Source: Alkalibacterium subtropicum
Lineage (GTDB): Bacteria; Bacillota; Bacilli; Lactobacillales; Carnobacteriaceae_A
Direction of reading: 5' to 3'
Assembly (NCBI RefSeq): GCF_900112455.1
Contig: NZ_FOLT01000011.1
Span: 1-54,638, forward strand
Length of the DNA: 54,638 nt
A program made the translations under genes and the position numbers. The notes beneath the pieces were generated by a model, which saw only the letters and a program-made list of their open reading frames with translations, made no database searches and had not been told where the DNA came from. This document shows positions 42,061 through 51,101 of this stretch, in pieces (within the stretch, counting starts at the first letter, position 1; each line of letters opens with the position of its first letter).

Positions 42061-43170
42061 GTGGGGGTAAGGTTGAATTTCTGGATGAATTTTTTAGTGC
42101 TTGTACTGAACTGGTCCGTACTCGTCTGGCTGAATAATGGGGGAGTGCTTCTGATGCTTTGGAGCGCAGCTTTTTTTGCCGCCTATTTCATGCTTCCCAT
42201 CCTGGAAGAAAAGCTCAGGGAGAGTCTGTTCTATCTGCTCGCCGGCGTGGCTATCGTGACCTTCTGGACATCACTTACGTCTCCTCATTTGTGGCTCCTC
42301 CTTCTTGTCCTTTGTCTTGACTCTAGTTTGTTTATGCCGGGAAAAGCCTTTATACGCTATGGTCTCATTTCTTTAGGACTGCTCTCAAGTGGTCTTGTTA
42401 TGTTGAACCACTGGCAGTCATTAGCCAGCGCTGTATTTTTCTTCGGTTTCAGCCTCTACGTTTTCAGGGCCTTCAAAGAGTCAAGAAATACGAATCACAT
42501 CACCGAAAAAAATCTTAAAAAAATCTCAGACGATTATTCAAGAATGAAGCGGCAGATGGTGACCCGAGACCATATGGCGAGACAAGAGGAACGCAGCCAT
42601 ATTGCCAGGGAGATACATGATTCAGTAGGGCACCGCCTGACCGCGCTGCTGATGCAGCTGGAAGTGGCTCGTCATAAAGCAAACGACAGTGAAACGAAAG
42701 CCTATTTTGCCGGTTTAAAATCCCTGGCTCAGGATAGTCTTCATGATACCCGATCTGCGGTCAAAGCGCTCAAATCAGATGAAACGTCAGGGATACAGGC
42801 CGTGGTTCACCTGATCCGCAAACTGGAAGCGGAAAGCCATCTGGAGATACGGTTTGTCATTCAGTCTGGCGTATTGGGGCTTAAGTTATCCAATGCCCAG
42901 TCTGTCACTGTTTACCGGTCCATCCAGGAAGCACTGACGAATATGATGCGTCACAGTCAGACAAAGAGAGCGACGATCGAATTTACGCATCTTGGCGATC
43001 GATACCTGCAGTTTAAAGTGTCTCATCCCGTCCGCTTTAAAGTGAGGATCAAGGAAGGCTTCGGCCTGACCAGCATGCGGAACCGACTGGAAGAACTGGG
43101 CGGGACCCTGTCGCTGACTCAGGATCAGAAAGAACTGAAAGTCATTGGACAGTTTCCTTTAAATCAATGA
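42061..43170 (+). CDS. NarL-type sensor histidine kinase with altered ATP lid
   Basis: About 369 aa. Four to five membrane segments in the first 135 residues make an intramembrane-sensing input, then a short coiled coil. The HisKA_3 motif is ERSHIAREIHDSVGHRL with phospho-His about H186, followed by SLHDTRSAVKAL. The HATPase N box is QEALTNMMRHSQ. The G1 box, normally D-x-G, reads SHPVRFK, while GFGLTSMRNRL (G2) is kept. Partner is the response regulator 19 bases downstream. The start may be GTG 42061 or TTG 42073; the G-rich leader suits either. Confidence 0.85.
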   Translation: MGVRLNFWMNFLVLVLNWSVLVWLNNGGVLLMLWSAAFFAAYFMLPILEEKLRESLFYLLAGVAIVTFWTSLTSPHLWLLLLVLCLDSSLFMPGKAFIRYGLISLGLLSSGLVMLNHWQSLASAVFFFGFSLYVFRAFKESRNTNHITEKNLKKISDDYSRMKRQMVTRDHMARQEERSHIAREIHDSVGHRLTALLMQLEVARHKANDSETKAYFAGLKSLAQDSLHDTRSAVKALKSDETSGIQAVVHLIRKLEAESHLEIRFVIQSGVLGLKLSNAQSVTVYRSIQEALTNMMRHSQTKRATIEFTHLGDRYLQFKVSHPVRFKVRIKEGFGLTSMRNRLEELGGTLSLTQDQKELKVIGQFPLNQ

Positions 43171-43189
43171 ATTATGTATCAAGGAGTGG

Positions 43190-43840
43190 ATGCAGTCGAT
43201 GTATACGATAATACTAGCCGAAGATCAGTCACTTGTCAGACAAGGACTGAAAATGATGATCGAAACGGACCCTGAACTGAAAGTCATTGGGGAAGCGGAA
43301 ACGGGGAGGGAGGCCATCGCGCTGTGCGAGAAGCAAATCGTCGACCTTGTCATCATGGATATTCGTATGCCGGAAATGAACGGCCTGGAAGCCAGCCGGC
43401 TGATCCGCAAGCAGTGGCCGGATCAGAAAATCCTTATCCTGACCACCTTCAATGATGAAGCTTACGCTATGGAAGCGTTAAAAAGTAAGGTCAATGGTTA
43501 TCTTTTAAAAGATGGCGATGTGGAGGAACTGAACCGGTCGATCAAAGCGTGCCTGAATGGTGGGCTGATGATCGAAGGGCAGGTCGCTGCAAAAGTCATG
43601 CCACAACTGATCGATCGATCCGGGCAGAAAAGAAAAGCCCCTGAAGTGGGTCTCACTGAAAGCGAACGTGAAATCGTCGAGAAGATCGCTGAAGGTAAAA
43701 ATAATCAGGAGATTTCAGAGGCGCTGTTCCTATCGGTCGGGACCATCAAAAACAAGATTTCTGTCATTCTGGATAAACTTGAATTGCGTGACCGGACGCA
43801 GATCGCGATCTTTGCTTTGAATCATCAGATCAAAGAGTGA
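43190..43840 (+). CDS. NarL/FixJ-family response regulator
   Basis: About 216 aa. Receiver domain with acidic pair AEDQ, phospho-Asp in LVIMDIRMPEMNG, Thr in LTTFND and Lys in LLKDG. The C-terminal LuxR helix-turn-helix is LTESEREIVEKIAEGKNNQEISEALFLSVGTIKNKIS. Activated by the upstream kinase and likely to control the ABC exporter 90 bases downstream. AAGGAG at 43181-43186 is close to ATG 43190 and a little far from ATG 43199; either is possible. A terminator follows. Confidence 0.93.
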   Translation: MQSMYTIILAEDQSLVRQGLKMMIETDPELKVIGEAETGREAIALCEKQIVDLVIMDIRMPEMNGLEASRLIRKQWPDQKILILTTFNDEAYAMEALKSKVNGYLLKDGDVEELNRSIKACLNGGLMIEGQVAAKVMPQLIDRSGQKRKAPEVGLTESEREIVEKIAEGKNNQEISEALFLSVGTIKNKISVILDKLELRDRTQIAIFALNHQIKE

Positions 43841-43865
43841 CTTGAGTCATCCTGATGAATGACTC

Positions 43866-43894
43866 GAGACAGTAGGCACCGGTCTCTTTTTTTT
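43866..43894 (+). terminator. Terminator after the response regulator gene
   Basis: GAGAC and GTCTC around an 11-base loop, then eight T. A second hairpin (CTTGAGTCAT/ATGACTCGAG) lies just before it at about 43840-43867. Read-through into the ABC genes is possible. Confidence 0.7.
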
Positions 43895-43932
43895 ATATGA
43901 TTTAACTACAGATAAGGAAAGAAGGGTTACTT

Positions 43933-44865
43933 ATGCTGGAAACGAAAGCATTGACAAAAAAATTCAAGTCCTATGAAGCGGTCTCCAATGTCAGCCTGTA
44001 TTTAGAAGAAGGGGAATCAGTCGGGCTGCTCGGTCCCAACGGTGCCGGGAAGTCCACAACGATCTCCATGATGTCGACATTGCTTCCGCCGACTTCCGGT
44101 GAGGTCCGATATAACGGGGTCGATGCCCTGAATAAACCGCAGGAATTAAGGCGGGTGTTAGGGGTTGTCCCTCAGGAAATCGCTTTGTATGAAGAGCTGA
44201 CAGCGTATGAGAATATGAAGTTTTTCGGACGTATTTATGGACTGAAAGGCCAGAAGCTCGAACAGCGCATCAAAGAGGTGCTGGAACTGATCGGGTTGAC
44301 GGAAAGGAGCAAAGATCGGGTCGAGACTTATTCTGGAGGGATGAAACGCCGCATCAACATTGGGGTGACCCTACTGCATGAACCGCGTGTCCTGATCATG
44401 GATGAGCCGACTGTCGGAATCGATCCCCAGTCACGGAATTACATTCTCGAAATGATCCGCCGGTTAAACAGGGAAAAGGATATGACGATCCTCTATACCA
44501 GTCACTATATGGAGGAAGTGGAAAAATTGTGCGACCGCATCTACATTATGGATCACGGTGAAATCATTGCGTCAGGCACGAATCAGGAGCTTAAAAATAT
44601 CCTGGCAAACGATGAAACGATCCGGATCGATGTCGAGACGCTCTCCAAAGACTTTGCTGACCGGCTGTCTTCCCATGACGTCGTTCAGAAAGTGACCCAG
44701 GAAGGAACAGGGTATAAAGTCATTGCCACAAAAGGCGATGATCTGCTTGGCGACGTCTTTGAACTGGCAAAACGTTCACATACGAAAATCACCAGTGTGG
44801 TCGTTCAGACACCCACGCTGGAAGATGTCTTTCTGCATCTGACGGGCCGTACGTTGAGGGATTAG
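43933..44865 (+). CDS. ABC transporter ATP-binding protein (export type)
   Basis: 310 aa. Walker [11 protein letters not shown]-loop VVPQE, signature YSGGMKRR, Walker B LIMDEP and switch His in TSHYMEE. The C-terminal 80 residues are the accessory domain seen in drug and peptide exporters (CcmA/DrrA-like). First gene of a three-gene exporter, with two membrane proteins following at 12 bases and with direct contact. The kinase pair upstream probably regulates it. Substrate unknown. Confidence 0.92.
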   Translation: MLETKALTKKFKSYEAVSNVSLYLEEGESVGLLGPNGAGKSTTISMMSTLLPPTSGEVRYNGVDALNKPQELRRVLGVVPQEIALYEELTAYENMKFFGRIYGLKGQKLEQRIKEVLELIGLTERSKDRVETYSGGMKRRINIGVTLLHEPRVLIMDEPTVGIDPQSRNYILEMIRRLNREKDMTILYTSHYMEEVEKLCDRIYIMDHGEIIASGTNQELKNILANDETIRIDVETLSKDFADRLSSHDVVQKVTQEGTGYKVIATKGDDLLGDVFELAKRSHTKITSVVVQTPTLEDVFLHLTGRTLRD

Positions 44866-44877
44866 AGGAGGGATGAG

Positions 44878-46149
44878 ATGTTACATTTAATAAAAAAAGA
44901 CTTTCAGCTTCTATCCCGCAGCCGTTCCGATCTGATGCAGCTTTTGCTGATGCCGTTCCTGCTCATAGCTATACTGGGCTTTGCTCTGGGGGATCTGCTG
45001 TCGACCGGCTTTTCCATCGAGCCTTTTCCTGTTGCGGTCGTAGAAGAACAGAATGAGGATGAAGCGGAAGAAGCCTTTGAAAATCACTTGATGGCTATCG
45101 GTATGGGAGAAGCAGAGAGAGCGCAGCTCCTGGCTGTCACGGACGAACTGGATCCCAGGGACGAACTGTTCAATGTCCTGGAAAGTGATGAAGTCAGTGA
45201 ATGGGTCACCGTTTCAGAAATGTCGAGCCGTACCTCAGCAGAGGAAGCCCTTGAAGAAGGTGAGGTAGAAGGGGTGATCGTTATTCCTGAAGGCTTTTCG
45301 GAAAATCTATGGAAGACTGTCCTCTTGAATGAACAAACCGTGTCCGAACTGGATCTGGCGCTGGTAGACTTTCAAAGTGTACCGGCGGATATCCTGAGAA
45401 GTATCACCAGATCATTTGTGGACCGTTTCAACCTCGAATTGTCGATCGCTCTCGCTTTAGAGGGCGAAGAGGAGACCGCTGCTGCCGCTAACGACTATGG
45501 TGAGATCGTTTCGCTGAATGCGGTAGAGCCCATCACTTCCTTTCAATATTATACGGTGGGCATGGGGATGATGTTCGCCCTTTACACTGCTCCAGCACTG
45601 GCGAGTCGGGCATTTAAAGAGAAAGAACAGCACGTCTTCGGCCGACTGATCGTCTCCGGGACCCGGCCCATAAACTATCTCTTGAGCAAACTCGTTTCCG
45701 GTATGTGGATCACGTTCGTTCAAGTCGCTATCCTCTTTGGGTTGAGTACCCTCGTCTTTGGCACGTTTTCCGGCAGGGAGCTGTCATTCTGGCTGGATGC
45801 CGGCCTGGCTACGCTGATCCTGTCATTTGTCGTAGGGGCGATCACCAGTCTGCTGACATCCATTGCGCTCTATTCAAACAGCGATGCTACAGCAAGTACC
45901 TTTGATGGGCTGATCGTGACGCTCTTTGCATTTCTTGGAGGGAGTTTCACCCCGGTCGAACAGTTTTCGGAGAGTTTGAAGACATTGGGGAACTGGACCC
46001 CGAATGGTGCGATGATGACCAGTTATCTGCAGCTTCTGCAGGGCTTTTCTCTTTCAGAAGTCTCATCTCTTATGGTTAGAGTCGTCATCATGGCTGTCGT
46101 GCTTGCCGCAATGAGTATTGTGATCTTTCCAAAAAGGAGGCTGGATTAA
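44878..46149 (+). CDS. ABC-2 type permease subunit
   Basis: 423 aa. One N-terminal membrane helix, a large extracytoplasmic domain (about 45-215) rich in Glu and Ala, then five or six helices with ASRAFKEKEQHVFGRLIVSG between them. This is the YhgE/ABC2_membrane_3 pattern of bacterial exporters. GAGGAGGGATG precedes the ATG. Works as a heterodimer with the next gene. The stop codon abuts the next ATG, indicating coupled translation. Confidence 0.88.
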   Translation: MLHLIKKDFQLLSRSRSDLMQLLLMPFLLIAILGFALGDLLSTGFSIEPFPVAVVEEQNEDEAEEAFENHLMAIGMGEAERAQLLAVTDELDPRDELFNVLESDEVSEWVTVSEMSSRTSAEEALEEGEVEGVIVIPEGFSENLWKTVLLNEQTVSELDLALVDFQSVPADILRSITRSFVDRFNLELSIALALEGEEETAAAANDYGEIVSLNAVEPITSFQYYTVGMGMMFALYTAPALASRAFKEKEQHVFGRLIVSGTRPINYLLSKLVSGMWITFVQVAILFGLSTLVFGTFSGRELSFWLDAGLATLILSFVVGAITSLLTSIALYSNSDATASTFDGLIVTLFAFLGGSFTPVEQFSESLKTLGNWTPNGAMMTSYLQLLQGFSLSEVSSLMVRVVIMAVVLAAMSIVIFPKRRLD

Positions 46150-47241
46150 ATGTGGACGGTATTTAAACTGCAGTGGCAGCGTCTCTTCAAAAAGCCTTTA
46201 CTCGTCCTGTTCTTTTTAGGATTGACAGTGCTTTTCGTTTACTTCATGGGTGGAAGCCAGGGCAACCAGCAAATCACCGTACGGACCTTCAGTCAGGAAC
46301 TGTCGAGCGAGGAATTAGATGAATGGCTCGCCAAGCTGAACGAAGATGACACGTTTATTTTTGAAGAGAGTGATTATGACACCGTTTATGAACGGATACG
46401 AATGAATAAAACAGCCTTTGCTCTGGAGCTGAATGAAGACGATTACCGGTTTTTAGTGGGACGCGAAAATATTGAAATGTCTCCGATCATTCAGCATGTC
46501 GATCAGATTTTTACGCGTGAAAAAAGGCTGTCGGCCATCGCGCAAAACGATGGAGCGGATCCTGTGGAAGTGGAGACCTTTATCACCTTAAATACGGAGG
46601 CCGGTAATGAGGAAGCTGCAACCAACCAGGCCTATCCCATTATGCTGTTAGTCGGCATGACGTTTTTCTTCTCGATTTTTTCGATCCTGCTTTTGATGAT
46701 CAATCTTGTCGAAGAGAAGAAAACGGGAACGTGGAACCGGCTGATTTTTTCTCCTTTGAGCAAAACGACGATTTATTTGGGTCAGCTGCTGCATTACTTT
46801 TTAGTCGGCCTGTTCCAGATCGGTCTGGCATTCGTTATTTTAGACGCTCTTTTAGGCATCAGTCTGGGGAATAATTATATGGCTATGCTGGTGGTGACGG
46901 TGAGCTTCGTGTTCGCCATTGTTTCCCTGGGTCTGCTGATCATCGGATTGGTATCGTCACCGCAGCAGCTGCAGGTCGTGATCCCGATCGTCGCCACATC
47001 GATGGCAATGCTCGGCGGAGCATTCTGGCCGCTTGAAGTAGTCAGTAACCGCATCCTTTTATTTCTTGCAGAGCTTATGCCCATCAAACATGGCATCCAA
47101 GGAATGATGGGGGCTGTGATCCAGAACAGAGGGGTCACGGAGCTGTTAGAACCAGTCTCAGCTCTGCTGCTCATGGGGGTCCTGTTCATGGGCATCGGGC
47201 TCAATCTGATGGAACGAGTCTCTGAAAAGCGAAGCATTTAG
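46150..47241 (+). CDS. ABC-2 type permease subunit
   Basis: 363 aa with the same plan as the preceding permease: N-terminal helix, extracytoplasmic part (about 35-165), then about five helices (LVEEKKTGTWNRLIFSPLSK is the cytoplasmic coupling segment). AAAAAGGAGG lies inside the end of the preceding gene. Together with 43933 and 44878 it forms one exporter. Confidence 0.88.
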   Translation: MWTVFKLQWQRLFKKPLLVLFFLGLTVLFVYFMGGSQGNQQITVRTFSQELSSEELDEWLAKLNEDDTFIFEESDYDTVYERIRMNKTAFALELNEDDYRFLVGRENIEMSPIIQHVDQIFTREKRLSAIAQNDGADPVEVETFITLNTEAGNEEAATNQAYPIMLLVGMTFFFSIFSILLLMINLVEEKKTGTWNRLIFSPLSKTTIYLGQLLHYFLVGLFQIGLAFVILDALLGISLGNNYMAMLVVTVSFVFAIVSLGLLIIGLVSSPQQLQVVIPIVATSMAMLGGAFWPLEVVSNRILLFLAELMPIKHGIQGMMGAVIQNRGVTELLEPVSALLLMGVLFMGIGLNLMERVSEKRSI

Positions 47242-47269
47242 AAAGATGAAAATGTAGACGGAAGATGAT

Positions 47270-47350
47270 TGACCACTCTGGTCAGATATGGTAATGTAAC
47301 CGTATAATCAGAGTGGTCGATTTTTTTACGTATGCTGACCGGCCTGGTCA
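47270..47350. promoter_or_regulatory. Two TGACC-N5-GGTCA palindromes
   Basis: TGACC-ACTCT-GGTCA (47270-47284) and TGACC-GGCCT-GGTCA (47336-47350) share arms and spacing, 66 bases apart. The first overlaps the terminator stem. They resemble a dimeric repressor site (TetR-like), upstream of the second ABC operon, but about 285 bases from its start. No regulator gene lies beside them. Confidence 0.4.
47271..47327 (+). terminator. Terminator after the first ABC exporter
   Basis: GACCACTCTG (47271-47280) and CAGAGTGGTC (47309-47318) with an inner ATATGGT/ACCGTAT stem, then a run of T. Confidence 0.8.
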
Positions 47351-47632
47351 AAAAGGTTTAAAGCAGGGAGGTAGTTACGGGGGAGGCCTTTATTTCTACG
47401 GAGATGAAACCAAAACGGCTCCTGTTAGCCACCATTGGATTCCGCAGGCAGAGATGGCTGAGACGTGTATGTAATCTCTTTCATCTCTTACGTTATACGA
47501 TGCGCCGGTATACTAAGTAAGGAAAAGAGTGACCTTACCTGACACGTCATCGCATGATGCTGAGAACTGGGTTCAGGAGTACGGTAATTAATGATACATA
47601 AAGTAAGAGTGTGATGGAGGAGAGATAATCAA
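47328..47632. other. Upstream region of the second ABC operon
   Basis: About 300 bases without a gene. It contains the second TGACC-N5-GGTCA palindrome and a TATACT that may be a -10 box near 47511. GGAGGAGAG lies before the ATG at 47633. Short frames here look accidental. Confidence 0.4.
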
Positions 47633-48532
47633 ATGGAAAAAATTATTGAAATCCGAGGACTGAAAAAAGCTTTCGGAAAAACACAGGCTTTATCGGATGT
47701 AAGTTTCGACGTTTCCAAAGGGGAAATCGTGGGGTTTATCGGTCCAAACGGATCGGGAAAGTCGACCACGATCCGCATCCTCTTGGGTCTGATCAAAGCA
47801 GATGAAGGCAGAGCATCGATTTTTGGACAAGATGTCTGGGACGAAGCTGTAGATATTCATAAACGGGTGGCGTACGTACCTGGAGATGTCAGCTTATGGC
47901 CGAATCTGACAGGCGGGGAAGTCATCGATCTCTTCCTCAGTATGCGCGGTCAAAAAGTTGACAAGCAGAGAAAAGAAGAACTGATCAAGAAATTTGAATT
48001 TAATCCGACCAAAAAATGCCGCAGCTACTCAACAGGGAATCGCCAAAAAGTCGCTCTGATCGCAGCGTTCGCGGCTGATGCGGATGTGTACATTTTTGAT
48101 GAACCGACAGCCGGACTGGATCCTCTGCAGGAACGTATCTTTCAGGAACAGGCACGCGAAGTGCAACAGAGGGGCGCCAGTGTTCTCTTATCCAGTCATA
48201 TTTTGTCAGAAGTCGAACAGCTCTGTGACACCGTTGCGATTATCCGACAAGGCGAAATCGTGGAAGCCGGTTCAATGAATGAACTGAGACACCTGACACG
48301 TACACAGATCGTGATGAAAACAAACGAGAAGGTGCCTTCGCTTGAAGAGCAGGATTTTGCTCATGACGTCTCACGTGAAAAGGGAGAAATCATTTTCCAG
48401 CTGGATAGTGATAAAATGCCGGAATTTCTGCATTTTATCGCACCCTATCATGTCACAAAGCTTGAAAGCGCGCCGCCGAAACTCGAAGACTTGTTCATGC
48501 GTCACTATGAATCGACGAAAGGAGGGGTCTGA
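47633..48532 (+). CDS. ABC transporter ATP-binding protein
   Basis: 299 aa. Walker A GPNGSGKST, Walker B VYIFDEPTAGLD, and a signature that reads YSTGNRQKV instead of the usual S-G-G-Q, a variant found in some export ATPases. A C-terminal accessory domain follows. Its partner permease starts directly after the stop codon. Export substrate unknown. This gene and the next form a separate unit from the exporter at 43933. Confidence 0.92.
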   Translation: MEKIIEIRGLKKAFGKTQALSDVSFDVSKGEIVGFIGPNGSGKSTTIRILLGLIKADEGRASIFGQDVWDEAVDIHKRVAYVPGDVSLWPNLTGGEVIDLFLSMRGQKVDKQRKEELIKKFEFNPTKKCRSYSTGNRQKVALIAAFAADADVYIFDEPTAGLDPLQERIFQEQAREVQQRGASVLLSSHILSEVEQLCDTVAIIRQGEIVEAGSMNELRHLTRTQIVMKTNEKVPSLEEQDFAHDVSREKGEIIFQLDSDKMPEFLHFIAPYHVTKLESAPPKLEDLFMRHYESTKGGV

Positions 48533-50131
48533 TTGGCTCAAGCATTTATGCAGACAGCGCGGTTGTTTCGTTTTTCTATTAAGAAAGACTGGGGAAAAAT
48601 CAGTTTGTGGCTTTTGGGCTCGGCCTTTTTCATATTCGGGGGACTATTTGAAATTGTTCAACTTTTCGGTGGTGATCCGGCCGAACGGGAAACGTTAGCT
48701 TTAGTATTTCAGAATCCAGGAATGATTGCCTTATTTGGACGGGCTCTCGGAGAACAGAATTTTACTAACGGTGCGATATTCACTCAAGTAATGACGATCA
48801 TGACCTTTATTTTAACAGGTATCATGTCGATCTTGCTGGTCGTCAGAAATACCCGTTCTGAAGAAGAGGACGGCATCCTGGAGCTGATCCAGGCTCAGCC
48901 GGTTGGACGTGTGGCTCATACCGCGGCTGCCATCTTACTTCTGGTCACAACGAATATCCTTGTCCTGATCATTTCCGTTGTTATTCTGATGGCGTTAAAA
49001 GACAGCAGCATGATGCTGGAGGGCGTACTGCTCACCGGTACCATTTACGCCACTTCAGGGATATTTTTTGGAGCTGTTACGCTGGTGACCGCTCAACTCT
49101 CGACCAATGCAAGAGGCGCCATGATGCTGGCCTTTGGTGTACTGGGTGTGTCTTATATCATACGGATCATCGGTGACGTGAGTCTGTCGTTCCTCAGCTG
49201 GTTCTCCCCAATGGGTCTGCTATATAACACCGAACCCTTTGTCAAAAATGACTGGTATCCAGTTTTTATCAGTCTAGGTACCAGTCTGCTGCTCATTGCC
49301 TTAGCGCTTTTTCTGAAACAGAAACGGGATATGGGGTCAGGACTGCTTCCGGACAAAGAGGGGGAACGTCATGCTTCTGCTGTTTTGAAAACGCCAGTCG
49401 GTTTTGCTTTGAACCTGATCAAAACACCACTGATCGTCTGGACTGTCGCCCTGATCATTTTGGGCGTTACCTACGGCTCAGTCATAGGGGACTTGGATAG
49501 TTTACTGGAAGGCAATGAAATTTTGAATCAGATCATTGCCGCAGAGGAAGGTGTCAGCATTTCCCAGCAGTTTTTGGCCATGATCCTTGGTGTTTTGGCC
49601 TTTATCTCTTCGATCCCTGCTTTACAGTTTCTGTACCGTCTACGCACAGAAGAAGTGAAAGGACGGCTGAATAACGTGTTTGCCGGAACGCATTCCCGCT
49701 ATGTTATTTTAGGTACGTTTTTTCTATTGAGCGTGTGCGTTGCGTTAGTTCTGCAGTTATTGGCGTCGCTTGCCTTTGGTGGAGCGGCTGTCGCCATGGA
49801 CTTTAATGTTGAGTTTATCGACGTTCTGCTTGCAGCAATGGCTTATGTTCCCGCCGTTTATATATTGATCGGAATGGGAACGCTGTTTTTAGGCTGGCTG
49901 CCGAAACTCACCGCTATAGTCTGGGTATATTTAGTTTTTATCTTTATTAATCTGTATTTTGGCGAACTCTTTAATTTTCCAGACTGGCTCAGAAATCTAT
50001 CGGCCTTTCAATATGTACCAGAGATACCGGTTGAAGAGTGGAGCTGGCCGGTTGCGTTATCACTGACTGGCGCTGCTCTCGCCTTTTCCGCTATCGGATT
50101 CATTGGTTATAGAAAACGCGATATCGATTAA
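48533..50131 (+). CDS. ABC transporter permease with two six-helix halves
   Basis: 532 aa, about 12 membrane segments in two similar halves, so a single polypeptide could form the whole membrane pore with the ATPase dimer. TRSEEEDGILELIQAQPVGR and LRTEEVKGRLNNVFAGTHSR are equivalent coupling segments in the two halves. The pattern matches exporters annotated as antibiotic or polyketide efflux. The start is TTG at 48533, with AAAGGAGGGG at the end of the ATPase gene and no gap between stop and start. Confidence 0.87.
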   Translation: MAQAFMQTARLFRFSIKKDWGKISLWLLGSAFFIFGGLFEIVQLFGGDPAERETLALVFQNPGMIALFGRALGEQNFTNGAIFTQVMTIMTFILTGIMSILLVVRNTRSEEEDGILELIQAQPVGRVAHTAAAILLLVTTNILVLIISVVILMALKDSSMMLEGVLLTGTIYATSGIFFGAVTLVTAQLSTNARGAMMLAFGVLGVSYIIRIIGDVSLSFLSWFSPMGLLYNTEPFVKNDWYPVFISLGTSLLLIALALFLKQKRDMGSGLLPDKEGERHASAVLKTPVGFALNLIKTPLIVWTVALIILGVTYGSVIGDLDSLLEGNEILNQIIAAEEGVSISQQFLAMILGVLAFISSIPALQFLYRLRTEEVKGRLNNVFAGTHSRYVILGTFFLLSVCVALVLQLLASLAFGGAAVAMDFNVEFIDVLLAAMAYVPAVYILIGMGTLFLGWLPKLTAIVWVYLVFIFINLYFGELFNFPDWLRNLSAFQYVPEIPVEEWSWPVALSLTGAALAFSAIGFIGYRKRDID

Positions 50132-50156
50132 CTGGATAACTGATTTAGATGATTGG

Positions 50157-50193
50157 ACAGACGGTGGGCGGGCAGCTCAGCGTCTGTTTTTTC
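50157..50193 (+). terminator. Terminator after the second ABC operon
   Basis: ACAGACG and CGTCTGT (50157-50163, 50181-50187), then TTTTTT. Confidence 0.85.
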
Positions 50194-50208
50194 ATAGTTG
50201 AGTGAGCG

Positions 50209-50520
50209 ATTCGGTTTATTCAAAGTGCTCAAAAGGACGAACACGCCGAAGTCAGGGTACTTCGGCTTTTTTAGAAATTTTCGAAAGACGAACACGCCGA
50301 ATCCGTCAAACCTTCGGCGTGTTCGCCAACATCTTCCATTTGAAGAGACCGAACCATAAGATGTTCGGTCTCTTCAACATCTCCCGTCTACCCAATAAGC
50401 CGAACCGGCGCTGAGTTCGGTCTCTTCGTCACTGAAGTCTATTCCAATAAACCGAATATCTCAATGTTCGGCTTGTCCAGACCGACCAGTCATCTGAACA
50501 CGCCGAACCCTTTTAAATCT
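50209..50520. repeat. Array C: phased hairpins of the array A family
   Basis: CCGAA starts at 50246, 50297, 50349, 50400, 50452 and 50503 (steps 51, 52, 51, 52, 51). A lone TTCGG at 50210-50214 fits the right half of a preceding unit, and the last unit keeps only the left arm. Arms extend the core: 13 perfect pairs for the second unit (CGAACACG before the core), 12 for the third (GAAGAGA before the core). The fourth unit's left flank (AATAAG) and the fifth unit's right flank (CTTG) match each other better than their own partners, as if arms were exchanged. Same core, loop length and pitch as array A. No gene fits. Confidence 0.85.
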
Positions 50521-50578
50521 AAGTATACCAAAGGAATAGAAAGAGATATTCCAACAATTTACTGATAAGTACTAGATG

Positions 50579-50608
50579 AGATCAGGATCTATAGATCCTG
50601 ATCTTTCA
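50579..50608. terminator. Strong hairpin beyond array C
   Basis: AGATCAGGATCT and AGATCCTGATCT (12 perfect pairs, two-base nominal loop), then TTTCAATT. It may be a terminator for transcripts crossing array C. Confidence 0.6.
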
Positions 50609-50768
50609 ATTGTAAGGATTTTCAAATAATTTCAACTTTTTACTACGTTAAGTGTGGTAATTTATGCGTGATAGTGATAGACTGAGTACAACGACAGATG
50701 AAGTACTTTTTTTCCTTGTCCAAAGTAATCACTTATACATAATTAAATTAAAGAGGAGGAGAGAATGA

Positions 50769-51101
50769 GTGATCAGCAGTGACGTCATCAGAGGCTATAA
50801 TGACACGTTTCTCCTGTCCTTATTGGCTCAGGGAGATTCTTACGGCTATGACCTGTCCAGACAGATTCGGGAACTGACTGATGATGCTTATATCATCAAG
50901 GAAACAACGATGTATTCAGCCTTTACGCGTTTGAAAAAGAAAGGCTACATCACCTCTTATCCCGGGACTGTCACTCAGGGGAAAAAGCGCACGTATTACT
51001 CCATTACTGAAAAAGGCAAAAACTATTTAAAGGAAAAAAGGCAAGAGTGGCGTATTACCAAGGAAGTTGTCGATAAATTAGTTGGAGGGGATAATAAATG
51101 A
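50769..51101 (+). CDS. PadR-family transcriptional regulator
   Basis: 110 aa winged-helix regulator: DTFLLSLLAQGDSYGYDLSR, a recognition helix in TTMYSAFTRLKKKGYI, and the wing QGKKRTYYSITEKGKNYL. GTG start at 50769; ATG 50765 in another frame stops at once. AGGAGG lies upstream. Overlaps the next gene by four bases (ATGA), the usual PadR plus membrane protein pairing, so it probably regulates its own operon. Confidence 0.92.
   Translation: MISSDVIRGYNDTFLLSLLAQGDSYGYDLSRQIRELTDDAYIIKETTMYSAFTRLKKKGYITSYPGTVTQGKKRTYYSITEKGKNYLKEKRQEWRITKEVVDKLVGGDNK

Noticed and set aside
47328-47632. Remnant tetR gene before the second ABC operon
   Set aside because: No frame gives a helix-turn-helix-like stretch; only the palindromes were supported.
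50202-50414. 70-aa plus-strand ORF
   Set aside because: Its repeating Arg-rich peptide is a translation of array C hairpins.
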